Part shown: positions 1 to 5,268 of the stretch, piece after piece
Position numbering within the stretch: position 1 is the stretch's first letter
How the letters are laid out: each line of letters begins with the position of its first letter
Origin: Acidobacteriota bacterium
Lineage (GTDB): Bacteria > Acidobacteriota > Terriglobia > Terriglobales > Acidobacteriaceae
NCBI GenBank assembly: GCA_021805955.1
Contig: JAJZDO010000937.1
Location: forward strand, 1 to 5,268
Length of the DNA: 5,268 nucleotides
Reading direction: 5' to 3'
Notes under the pieces: model-generated
What the model saw: the letters and a program-made list of their open reading frames with translations, nothing else
Databases searched by the model: none
What the model was told of the DNA's origin: nothing
Program-made: the position numbers and the translations under genes

Positions 1-91
1 TTGCCCTGGGATTCAACGCCCAAATTCGGCGCACAACGCATACACGTGTGTCTCGTGGCCTAGACGAACGTTCCGTGGTAGCGTGGAGGGC

Positions 92-622
92 ATGAACAAC
101 GATGCGCGCTACCCCATCGGTAAATTCGTGCGATCCACCAACCTCACCAAAGCCGAGCGTGAAGAGGCCATGAAAACCATTGCGGAACTGCCGGAAAAAC
201 TACGCAACGCGGTGAGCGGCCTCTCGGAATCACAGCTCGACACTCCCTATCGCGAAGGCGGTTGGAGCGTGCGGCAAACAGTCCACCATGTCGCCGACAG
301 CCACATGCAGGCCAGCGGTCGAGTGCGCCTTGCATTGACCGAGGACTGGCCGTCGATCACCCCTTACAAGGAAAATTTATGGGCTGAACTCGCGGACGCG
401 CGCACCCAGCCAGTCGAGGTTTCGCTGCAACTTCTTGACGCTCTGCAAACTCGCTGGTTCGCCCTTCTGCGCTCGCTGGACGAAATCAGCTGGACACACT
501 GCGGCTACAAACATCCTGAATCCGGCGCTCAAACCCTGGAGCAGGTCGCCGCGCTGTATGCATGGCATGGCCGCCATCACACCGCCCAAATCATCGCGTT
601 GCGCGAGCGGATGGGATGGTAG
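92..622 (+). CDS. bstA: DinB/YfiT-family metal-dependent thiol transferase (BstA-like)
   Basis: The 176-residue product resembles Bacillus subtilis YfiT/BstA along its whole length. Shared blocks include RYPIGKF at the N-terminus, SQLDTPYREGGWSVRQ, TVHHVADSHMQ, LTEDWPSITPY, RWFALLRSL, WHGRHHTAQI and a terminal RMGW. The family is a DinB-like four-helix bundle binding a divalent metal through three histidines. Here these are probably H66 in the VHHVADSH helix plus H159 and H163 in WHGRHH. Known members transfer bacillithiol or a related low-molecular-weight thiol to electrophiles in the cytosol; whether this organism makes bacillithiol cannot be seen. The start is uncertain. I chose ATG at 92 because it fits the family N-terminus, but GGAGGG lies only about one base upstream of it; GTG at 83 would add three residues, and the frame is open to the window edge. 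It overlaps the next gene by 7 bases. The family call is firm; the exact thiol substrate is not. Confidence 0.88.
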   Translation: MNNDARYPIGKFVRSTNLTKAEREEAMKTIAELPEKLRNAVSGLSESQLDTPYREGGWSVRQTVHHVADSHMQASGRVRLALTEDWPSITPYKENLWAELADARTQPVEVSLQLLDALQTRWFALLRSLDEISWTHCGYKHPESGAQTLEQVAALYAWHGRHHTAQIIALRERMGW

Positions 623-2199
623 ACGGGCCCAATCCAGAGCAACTTGCACTCCAGCTGCAAACTTTTTTGGAGGATCAGCCTGCCTCCGTGCTATTGGAAA
701 ACGGCCGCATTCTGTTTGACCTTCGATTGGCCACCACGACTATTACCGCGGAACATGGCCATTGCGTGCTGCATGTGTGGTCGGAAGAACGTAATGTAAT
801 CCGCCACGTGGTCGACATCACGGTGCGCAAAACCGGCTTGCGTCTGCATGTCCTGCGTATGGGCCAAACCAAGCCGCAGACAATGGAGTTGCAGCCCCAG
901 CAACGGCGTCTGCCTTCGCAGCGCGACAACACCCGCACCCGGTTTATTCCTCTGCTGGAACGCCTGCTGCCGCGTTATTTTCCAGATTTTCAGGTGGATG
1001 GATTACGCACGGCGATGGATCTGGAGCGAAGCTTCGGCCCCTCCTACGCGCGCGGAATGCTGGTGCGCGGCAACTCTGCCTGGGCTGTGATTGCAATCAA
1101 TGGAGAAGAAAGCCAGGCACTCGTCGATGGCGTGCTGACGTTGGGCGTGCTTTGGCTGCAGCATTGCCGGGAACAGAGCGGCGGACGACGCCTGGTGGAA
1201 GGGCTGCGGCTGATTCTGCCGCGAGGCAAGTCCGCCGTAACAGCGGCGCGGTTGGCGTGGATGAACTCGCGCGCGGCGAAGTGGGAATTGTATGAACTCG
1301 ACGAAAAAACCGAGGAGCTGTACCAGCGAGAATTCATCGACCAGGGAAACTTCGAATCTCGCCTGGTCCACGCGCCCAACACAATAGCCGCCGAGGAACG
1401 TTTTCATTCTGCCATCCAGCACGTGCAGGCGTTGCTTCCTCCCCATGCTGTCGCACACATGGAGGTTGTCTTTCGCAGCGGCAGCGAGGTCGGCCTGCTG
1501 TGGAACGGCCTGGAGTTCGCGCGAGTGCGGATCAGCGCGGCAGAAAATAGCTTTGTCCGCTCAGAAGAAATTCTGTTTGGCAGCGGGGCGAACGCAACTA
1601 AGTTGACGGAGGAGTCAGCGCCGAAGCTGCGCGAGATGATTGCCGCACTCGTTGCCCGCAGACAGCCAAGTGGAGATAAACGCGACGCACTCTATCGCCA
1701 GCAGCCGGAACGCTGGCTGGAATCCATGCTGCGACGCTCGCTCGATTCGATCGACGCCATGATAGAGCCGCAGCCTGTCTACGCGCAGGTGCCGGCATTC
1801 TCCGCGGCAGATCGCGCCGTGCTCGATCTACTGGCGGTGCGGCGGGATGGCCGCCTGGTGGTTGTAGAAATTAAAGCCGAGGAAGACCTGCACCTGGCTT
1901 TGCAGGCTCTCGATTACTGGGTGCGCGTGCGGCAACATCATCGCCCCGTTGCCGGGAAAGCCGGTAGCCCCGATTCCAAAAGCGATCTGGAGCGCTTCGG
2001 TTATTTTTCCGGCAAGCAGCTTCGCGCGGAGGCCCCGGTGCTCTATCTGATTGCGCCCGCATTGCGCATCCATCCCGCAACCGAAGTCGTCCTGCGCTAC
2101 GTTTCGCCGGAGGTGGATTGGACCTTGATCGCGCTCGACGAACGCTGGCGAGAGAAAATTCGCGTCGTCTTCCGCAAACGCCGCGAGCGGCACGCCTGA
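616..2199 (+). CDS. Unrecognised 527-residue protein with a C-terminal PD-(D/E)XK nuclease-like domain
   Basis: I do not recognise the family. ATG at 616 is chosen because it overlaps the preceding TAG stop as ATGGTAG, typical of coupled translation; an in-frame ATG at 562 would sit deep inside the upstream gene. Residues 1 to about 355 show alternating strands and helices without a known motif. The last third reads like a PD-(D/E)XK fold: a helix with PERWLESMLRRSL (E369), a short segment ending VYAQVPAF, D404 in the strand VLDLLAVRRDG, the strand RLVVVEIKAEED giving E418-x-K420, then a helix with LQALDYWVRV supplying the Q/Y often seen after the ExK. That is the normal order and spacing for DNA or RNA nucleases of this superfamily, so the active-site residues appear intact. 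There is no signal peptide or membrane segment, so it is probably cytosolic. The basic C-terminus (KIRVVFRKRRERH) could bind nucleic acid. The gene itself is clear; the function is inferred from motifs only. Confidence 0.85.
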   Translation: MVDGPNPEQLALQLQTFLEDQPASVLLENGRILFDLRLATTTITAEHGHCVLHVWSEERNVIRHVVDITVRKTGLRLHVLRMGQTKPQTMELQPQQRRLPSQRDNTRTRFIPLLERLLPRYFPDFQVDGLRTAMDLERSFGPSYARGMLVRGNSAWAVIAINGEESQALVDGVLTLGVLWLQHCREQSGGRRLVEGLRLILPRGKSAVTAARLAWMNSRAAKWELYELDEKTEELYQREFIDQGNFESRLVHAPNTIAAEERFHSAIQHVQALLPPHAVAHMEVVFRSGSEVGLLWNGLEFARVRISAAENSFVRSEEILFGSGANATKLTEESAPKLREMIAALVARRQPSGDKRDALYRQQPERWLESMLRRSLDSIDAMIEPQPVYAQVPAFSAADRAVLDLLAVRRDGRLVVVEIKAEEDLHLALQALDYWVRVRQHHRPVAGKAGSPDSKSDLERFGYFSGKQLRAEAPVLYLIAPALRIHPATEVVLRYVSPEVDWTLIALDERWREKIRVVFRKRRERHA

Positions 2200-2237
2200 C
2201 GCGCTTCCTCCGTTGGTGTCGATCATCTCAGAAGTGG

Positions 2238-2332
2238 GTCATTCTGAACGAAGCGCAGCGGAGTGAAGAATCCAGAGAATGTCCGCTGAACAATCCGCGC
2301 GGCTCTCATCTGGATTCTTCGCTGGGAATGAC
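2238..2332. repeat. Imperfect inverted repeat between convergent genes (REP/MITE-like hairpin)
   Basis: The outer arms GTCATTC (2238-2244) and GAATGAC (2326-2332) are exact reverse complements. So are the inner arms GAAGAATCCAGA (2265-2276) and TCTGGATTCTTC (2309-2320). The loop is 32 bases. The left arm carries 20 bases between its two blocks and the right arm only 5, so the element looks like a palindromic repeat that has lost part of one side. The 'GTCATTCTGAACGAAGCG' style is that of dispersed intergenic repeats in many GC-rich bacteria (recalled, not searched). It fills most of the 144-base gap between two convergent genes, so it may limit read-through in both directions, but neither side has a T-run as in a standard intrinsic terminator. 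Confidence 0.75.
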
Positions 2333-2343
2333 GGCGAATCAAT

Positions 2344-3510
2344 TTACGATGAAATGAGGGCCCCGATTGGCACGTCGGCTTCCATCGCGGCACCGGCCAG
2401 TCTGGGCACAAAGAATTTTTCCACCGCTTCGATGATTCCAGTCCCCGTCTTCGCTTCGTAGATTGCCTTTCGCAATCCTGCCCCGCCCGGAACGCCATGC
2501 GTAAACCACGAAGCAAATTGCTTCATCTTGCCGGTTGCGTCCGGATATTCTTCATCGAGCAGCATGGAAAAGTAGGTCCGAATCAGATGATAGCGATCGG
2601 ACTCGGTAGGCTGCGTGTAGGTTCCGCTGGCCGTGTATTCCGCAATCTGGCGAAAGATCCACGGGTTGGCCGGCGCGGCGCGGCCAATCATCACCGCATC
2701 GCATCGGGTCTCGGCGACCAACGCGCAAGCATCTTCCGGAGTGCGAATATCGCCGTTGCCAATCACCGGAATCGTCACCGCTTCTTTGATCGCGCCGATC
2801 CACTCCCATCGCGCTTGGCCGGCGTACCCCTGCTCGCGTGTGCGGGCATGCAGCGCGACGGCGTCCAATCCGCTTGATTCGGCCAGCCGCGCCAGTTCCA
2901 CGCAGACAATGTTGTCGTCATTCCATCCCATCCGAAATTTCACGGTAAACGGAATCTTGACCGCCGCGCGAATGCGCTCAAAAATACGCGCGATCAAGGG
3001 AAGGTCCCGCAGCAGGCCGCTGCCTCCATTGCAACTGACGACGCGCTTGGCTGGACATCCCAGGTTCAGGTCCACGATGTCGAAGCCCGCATCTTCCACA
3101 ATGCGCGCCGCCTCCGCCAATGTCTCCGGATCGGAGCCGAAAAGCTGTGCCGCAATGGGATGTTCGTCTTCGTAGTACGTCAGGTATCGTTTGCGCTTCG
3201 ATTCGCGCATCCGCGACAAGCCGTCGGCGGAGGTGAACTCCGTCATAATCAACCCGCAGCCGGATTGTTGATTGGTGACGCTAGCTTCAATCTCATCGGC
3301 AAATTCTGCCGTCGTGCTTTCCTGCGCTGCACTTTGGCTGAACAAACTGGCATTGCGAATGAACCGGCGAAAGACCGTGTCCGTGACACCGGCCATCGGA
3401 GCCAGCACCGTCGCCGGCGCGATCCGAACCGCGCCGATGAGCAGCGACGCAGGCACGCGGGCCATCGCAGGCATCGCATGCTCCGCCGGATTGTCCCAGT
3501 GCTTTTTCAT
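2344..3510 (-). CDS. dusB: tRNA-dihydrouridine synthase (DusB type)
   Basis: This is an FMN enzyme that uses NADPH to reduce uridines in the tRNA D-loop to dihydrouridine, acting in the cytosol. The 388-residue product has the family blocks in order: LAPMAGVTDTVFRRF (36-50), AAQLFGSDPETLAEAA (120-135), DLNLGCPAKRV (147-157) with catalytic C152, TVKFRMGW (189-196) with K191, HARTREQGYAGQARW (221-235) with H221, the FMN-phosphate loop IGNGDIRTPEDA (250-261), and VMIGRAAPANPWIFRQI (273-289). The C-terminal helical tRNA-binding domain follows. At about 350 residues or fewer, most relatives are shorter; here an extra segment of roughly 25-30 residues (about 53-85) follows FRRF. Two starts compete: ATG at 3510 overlaps the upstream stop as TAATG, while ATG at 3474 has GGAG six bases before it and would give 376 residues. 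I list the longer form. The upstream pair overlaps this gene, so it may now be read with them. Confidence 0.96.
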   Translation of the reverse strand: MKKHWDNPAEHAMPAMARVPASLLIGAVRIAPATVLAPMAGVTDTVFRRFIRNASLFSQSAAQESTTAEFADEIEASVTNQQSGCGLIMTEFTSADGLSRMRESKRKRYLTYYEDEHPIAAQLFGSDPETLAEAARIVEDAGFDIVDLNLGCPAKRVVSCNGGSGLLRDLPLIARIFERIRAAVKIPFTVKFRMGWNDDNIVCVELARLAESSGLDAVALHARTREQGYAGQARWEWIGAIKEAVTIPVIGNGDIRTPEDACALVAETRCDAVMIGRAAPANPWIFRQIAEYTASGTYTQPTESDRYHLIRTYFSMLLDEEYPDATGKMKQFASWFTHGVPGGAGLRKAIYEAKTGTGIIEAVEKFFVPRLAGAAMEADVPIGALISS

Positions 3511-4088
3511 TACAAGGGGATTTCTCTAACCTCTGAATCAGCCTTGTGGCTTCTGGCAAAGGCATCCGCTAGATCATAGATATTCTCTTTGGATCGAAAA
3601 CGCTCCGCAGAAATCCGAACCGAAATGTTTGGCCTCTCGTTCCGAAGATCGACAAGAATGATTCCGATGCGTCCCACACCATCAGGAGCAAACATCTGTG
3701 ACATTCCTGACAACCATTCAGTAAGAGCTTGGCCTCGCTCAGACTCCCAGACACGAACATCCTCTAAGACCGCAACTATGTACTTGAAATGAGCCGGTAG
3801 GTTGAGTAAGTTTTCGATTAAATCTCGGGGGACTAGCTTTAATGCTTCTATGCGTGGCATGGGATGATGCATTTCGTGAAGCGCAATCGATGTACTCGGT
3901 ATGTGCACCACGAGCGCAACCGACACGTCCCCGACGCCGGCCCGGTCAATGCCCAGTACGTCCACCTTTTTCCCCTGCCAGTCAGCATCAAGATAAATCT
4001 TAGGAACAGAAAGGCGCTGCTCGAAGAAGGAGAGCAACGCATTCTTTGCGCGTCCGATCATGATTTGTTCATTCATCTGTGGCGGCAT
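3510..4088 (-). CDS. Unrecognised 192-residue protein, partner of the HEPN-like gene
   Basis: I do not recognise this protein. ATG at 4088 is supported by GGAGGG at 4102-4097, eight bases upstream. It overlaps the end of the HEPN-like gene by 20 bases, so the two are very likely translated together. An N-terminal helix (NALLSFFEQRL, about 16-26) is followed by KIYLDADWQGKKVDVLGIDR, then GVGDVSVALVVHI, two helices, a hydrophobic strand KYIVAVLEDVRVW (about 103-115), a strand GRIGIILVDLR, and a charged C-terminus. The alpha/beta order with VDVLGID and a following long strand recalls a PD-(D/E)XK core, but where ExK is expected the sequence reads VVHI, so if it is that fold the active site is degenerate. 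There is no membrane segment or signal peptide. It lacks the GSx10DxD motif of MNT nucleotidyltransferases that usually accompany HEPN toxins. GC is lower than in dusB, which fits recent acquisition. The gene is likely real; its function is unknown. Confidence 0.75.
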   Translation of the reverse strand: MPPQMNEQIMIGRAKNALLSFFEQRLSVPKIYLDADWQGKKVDVLGIDRAGVGDVSVALVVHIPSTSIALHEMHHPMPRIEALKLVPRDLIENLLNLPAHFKYIVAVLEDVRVWESERGQALTEWLSGMSQMFAPDGVGRIGIILVDLRNERPNISVRISAERFRSKENIYDLADAFARSHKADSEVREIPL

Positions 4089-4545
4089 CTCCCCATCCCT
4101 CCACGTTCAGTTGCTTCCCGAGCTTGCTGATCCAAACTGAAAATGTTTGGCTGCTTTCGATGATCATTTTCAATTCCTTCTCTTTAGTTCGTTTTTTTCC
4201 GTAGGCAATGTCGCTCTTCTTGCCAACCAAAGCGCTGAATCGCTGGACTCCGCTTAGGTCTTTGACTTTCTTATCGACGAGTGCCTGATTCAGTCGTCCC
4301 ACGGCTTCTTGATGGTTGTCCGCTGATATCGCTGCATCACTCAATCCGATTCGCAAGGCATCCGCATAGGAAATCGCTGCGTGAATGCCCAATAGTGCCG
4401 CAGATTGCAGGCTCTCGTTACTCCGAAACTTATCCGTTGCCGGAAACTCGACTTCAGCCATACTGTTTGCATCATTGCAAAGCTTCATCGAATACTCGAA
4501 GTCTTTGACCCGTCGCAAAAAGCGTTGCACGTCGATTTCGATCAT
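4069..4545 (-). CDS. HEPN-like small helical protein
   Basis: The product is 158 residues and almost wholly helical. The central block SAALLGIHAAISYADAL (about 48-64), then DNHQEAVGRLNQAL (77-89), LVGKKSDIAYG (106-116) and a last helix through TFSVWISKL resemble the four-helix HEPN arrangement seen in many prokaryotic defence and toxin-antitoxin proteins. HEPN RNases carry R-x4-6-H. I find no such spacing here, so an RNase role is not supported; H55, D62, D77, H79, K110 and Y115 are the notable polar residues. The start is probably ATG at 4545; a TTG at 4563 would add six residues. Neither has a good ribosome-binding site. The rpmE terminator hairpin ends only about 30 bases upstream, and no clear promoter lies between. 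It overlaps the next gene by 20 bases. Base composition is AT-rich for this window (for example 4141-4200 is about one third GC). The HEPN call is a resemblance by eye, not a database match. Confidence 0.72.
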   Translation of the reverse strand: MIEIDVQRFLRRVKDFEYSMKLCNDANSMAEVEFPATDKFRSNESLQSAALLGIHAAISYADALRIGLSDAAISADNHQEAVGRLNQALVDKKVKDLSGVQRFSALVGKKSDIAYGKKRTKEKELKMIIESSQTFSVWISKLGKQLNVEGWGDAATDE

Positions 4546-4575
4546 TGCATTCGTCTGCCACAACCATAAACCATC

Positions 4576-4602
4576 AAAAAGGCCCCCGCCGCGGCGGAGG
4601 CC
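4576..4602 (-). terminator. Intrinsic terminator downstream of rpmE
   Basis: Read on the minus strand, GGCCTCCGCC and GGCGGGGGCC (4602-4581) form a very GC-rich stem with one mismatch and a tight loop, followed directly by five T residues (4580-4576). It lies 26 bases past the rpmE stop codon and about 30 bases before the ATG of the HEPN-like gene, so it should end most rpmE transcripts before they enter that gene. Confidence 0.8.
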
Positions 4603-4628
4603 TCAGTGTATTTCGACTCGACGATTCG

Positions 4629-4877
4629 TTACTTGGCGGTTCCGGCTGCGGCGGCCTCTGCCTTCGAGGAGTCCGACTGCGCATATTTGCGGCGGAAGCG
4701 CTCCACGCGCCCGGCGGTGTCGATCATCTTCTGCTTGCCGGTGAAAAACGGGTGGCAGTTGGAGCAGATTTCCATGTGAATGTCGCCCTTGTGGGTCGAG
4801 CGGGTCTCAAAGCTATGACCGCAGGCGCATTGCACGCGAATCGTATCGTAGGCTGGATGAATTCCTTGCTTCGGCAT
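4629..4877 (-). CDS. rpmE: 50S ribosomal protein L31 (zinc-binding type)
   Basis: This is a structural protein of the large ribosomal subunit that helps bridge the two subunits. The product is 82 residues from ATG at 4877. The start fits the family opening [10 protein letters not shown] and is preceded by AAAGG at 4893-4889, 11 bases away; an in-frame TTG at 4898 is less likely. The Cys4 zinc site is complete: C17 and C19 in QCACGHSF, and C38 and C41 in [15 protein letters not shown]. These mark the zinc-containing RpmE rather than the cysteine-less YkuE/YtiA-like paralogue made under zinc shortage. [14 protein letters not shown] follows, as in the family. The tail after about residue 66 ([15 protein letters not shown]) is a low-complexity Ala/Lys extension beyond the usual end. 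It is followed by its own terminator and preceded by a possible promoter in the divergent spacer. Confidence 0.97.
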   Translation of the reverse strand: MPKQGIHPAYDTIRVQCACGHSFETRSTHKGDIHMEICSNCHPFFTGKQKMIDTAGRVERFRRKYAQSDSSKAEAAAAGTAK

Positions 4878-4912
4878 TGGGACTGAAACCTTTCTCAAAA
4901 ACGCTACCTACT

Positions 4913-4941
4913 AGTTTATGCGAGATTCCCACAGCCTGCAA
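4913..4941 (-). promoter_or_regulatory. Possible sigma-70-type promoter of rpmE
   Basis: On the minus strand TTGCAG (4941-4936) and TAAACT (4918-4913) are separated by 17 bases and point at rpmE, whose ATG lies 35 bases past the -10-like box. The matches to TTGACA and TATAAT are partial (3/6 and 4/6), so this is a candidate only. It lies in the 125-base spacer shared with the divergent ATPase gene, for which I see only a weak GATACT (4977-4982) without a matching -35 box. Confidence 0.35.
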
Positions 4942-5002
4942 TCCAGGATTTCGCCATCGATTCTGCCCTGGCCTGCGATACTTATTGCAGGACGACGCCG
5001 TC

Positions 5003-5268
5003 ATGGTTCAAAACACATCCTCTGTATGCCCAGAATGCAAAGGACTAGGGTTCACGTTATTGCTGCGCGGCGGAGAACAATATGCTGTCGAGTGCTCGTG
5101 CCGAATGAGCAAGAGATCGGAGATGCGCCTGAAACGGGCCCGAATCCCGAAACGATACGCGCATTGCTCACTCCAGAACTTCGATATTCTTCGCGATTCC
5201 GACCCATCGCTCAGCTTAGCCTTGATGAAGGCACGCGGCTTTGCCCAAGGCTATCCGCTGGAAACCCG
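5003..5268 (+). CDS. DnaC/DnaI/IstB-like ATPase, N-terminal part (runs off the window)
   Basis: An open frame runs from ATG at 5003 to the window end (88 full codons), with AGGA ten bases upstream of the start. The product begins with a Cys4 zinc ribbon: C9 and C12 in VCPECKGLGF, then C31 and C33 in ECSCRM. A basic stretch (KRSEMRLKRARIPKRY) and HCSLQNFDIL follow, then LALMKARGFAQGYPLET. This is the usual lead-in of DnaC/DnaI-type helicase-loader ATPases, where 'a-IP-rY' and a 'sl-nF' block come just before the Walker A loop. The Walker motifs would lie beyond the window, so ATPase activity is inferred. Such proteins load replicative helicase or act as IstB-like transposition helpers. Zinc-ribbon forms next to ribosomal genes are more in line with a chromosomal loader than with an insertion sequence, and no transposase is seen here. 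Confidence 0.78.
   Translation, partial: MVQNTSSVCPECKGLGFTLLLRGGEQYAVECSCRMSKRSEMRLKRARIPKRYAHCSLQNFDILRDSDPSLSLALMKARGFAQGYPLET

Noticed and set aside
1..82. Open frame at the left edge, including a 20-codon stretch ending in TAG at 61-63
   Set aside because: Too short to tell a gene tail from chance; no recognisable residues. I see no clear promoter here either. A small palindrome ACACGTGT (42-49) is too short to interpret.
1003..1458. Long minus-strand open frame inside the 527-residue gene
   Set aside because: It is antisense to a well-supported gene and has no recognisable motif or ribosome-binding site; such frames are expected in GC-rich coding DNA.
1828..2226. Minus-strand open frame over the end of the 527-residue gene
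   Set aside because: It covers the PD-(D/E)XK-like region of the opposite strand, whose motifs are coherent; the reverse product shows nothing recognisable.
2633..3579. Several plus-strand open frames across dusB
   Set aside because: They are opposite to an unmistakable dusB with all its catalytic motifs, and their products look like chance translations.
3510..4088. Partner gene as an MNT-type antitoxin of a HEPN/MNT system
   Set aside because: No GSx10DxD nucleotidyltransferase motif is present, and the length and strand order do not fit.
4069..4545. HEPN-like gene as an active HEPN RNase
   Set aside because: No R-x4-6-H motif can be found in the product, so only a fold-level resemblance is claimed.
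4954..4982. Promoter for the plus-strand ATPase gene based on GATACT at 4977-4982
   Set aside because: No acceptable -35 box lies at a 16-18 base spacing.

Overview
The window is a GC-rich bacterial chromosome segment. It looks like an acidobacterium (Acidobacteriota, Terriglobia-like). That is inferred from the protein style, from the mix of a BstA/YfiT homologue, a zinc-type L31 and a DnaC/DnaI-like protein with an N-terminal zinc ribbon, and from a 'GTCATTCTGAACGAAGCG...GAAGAATCC' intergenic repeat of a type common in such genomes. No marker gene proves the phylum.

Left block, plus strand (about 92-2199): a DinB/YfiT-type metal-dependent thiol transferase (bstA-like) overlaps by 7 bases, at ATGGTAG, an unrecognised 527-residue protein. 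The C-terminal third of that protein carries the layout of a PD-(D/E)XK nuclease-fold domain. The overlap suggests coupled translation.

Gap 2200-2343: two convergent genes meet here, and the gap holds an imperfect inverted repeat (2238-2332) that can form a long cruciform or hairpin.

Right block, minus strand, in order of transcription: rpmE (ribosomal protein L31, zinc type), a GC-rich hairpin with a T-run that looks like its terminator, a HEPN-like small helical protein, an unrecognised 192-residue partner that overlaps it by 20 bases, and dusB (tRNA-dihydrouridine synthase), whose longest start overlaps the partner's stop as TAATG. The HEPN-like/partner pair is visibly less GC-rich than its neighbours and sits between two housekeeping translation genes. 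It looks like an acquired two-gene module and is the best candidate here for an undescribed system.

Right edge, plus strand: the N-terminus of a DnaC/DnaI/IstB-like ATPase with a Cys4 zinc ribbon starts at 5003 and runs off the window. It is divergent from rpmE across a roughly 125-base spacer with a plausible rpmE promoter.

I see no tRNA, rRNA, CRISPR array, transposase or phage gene.
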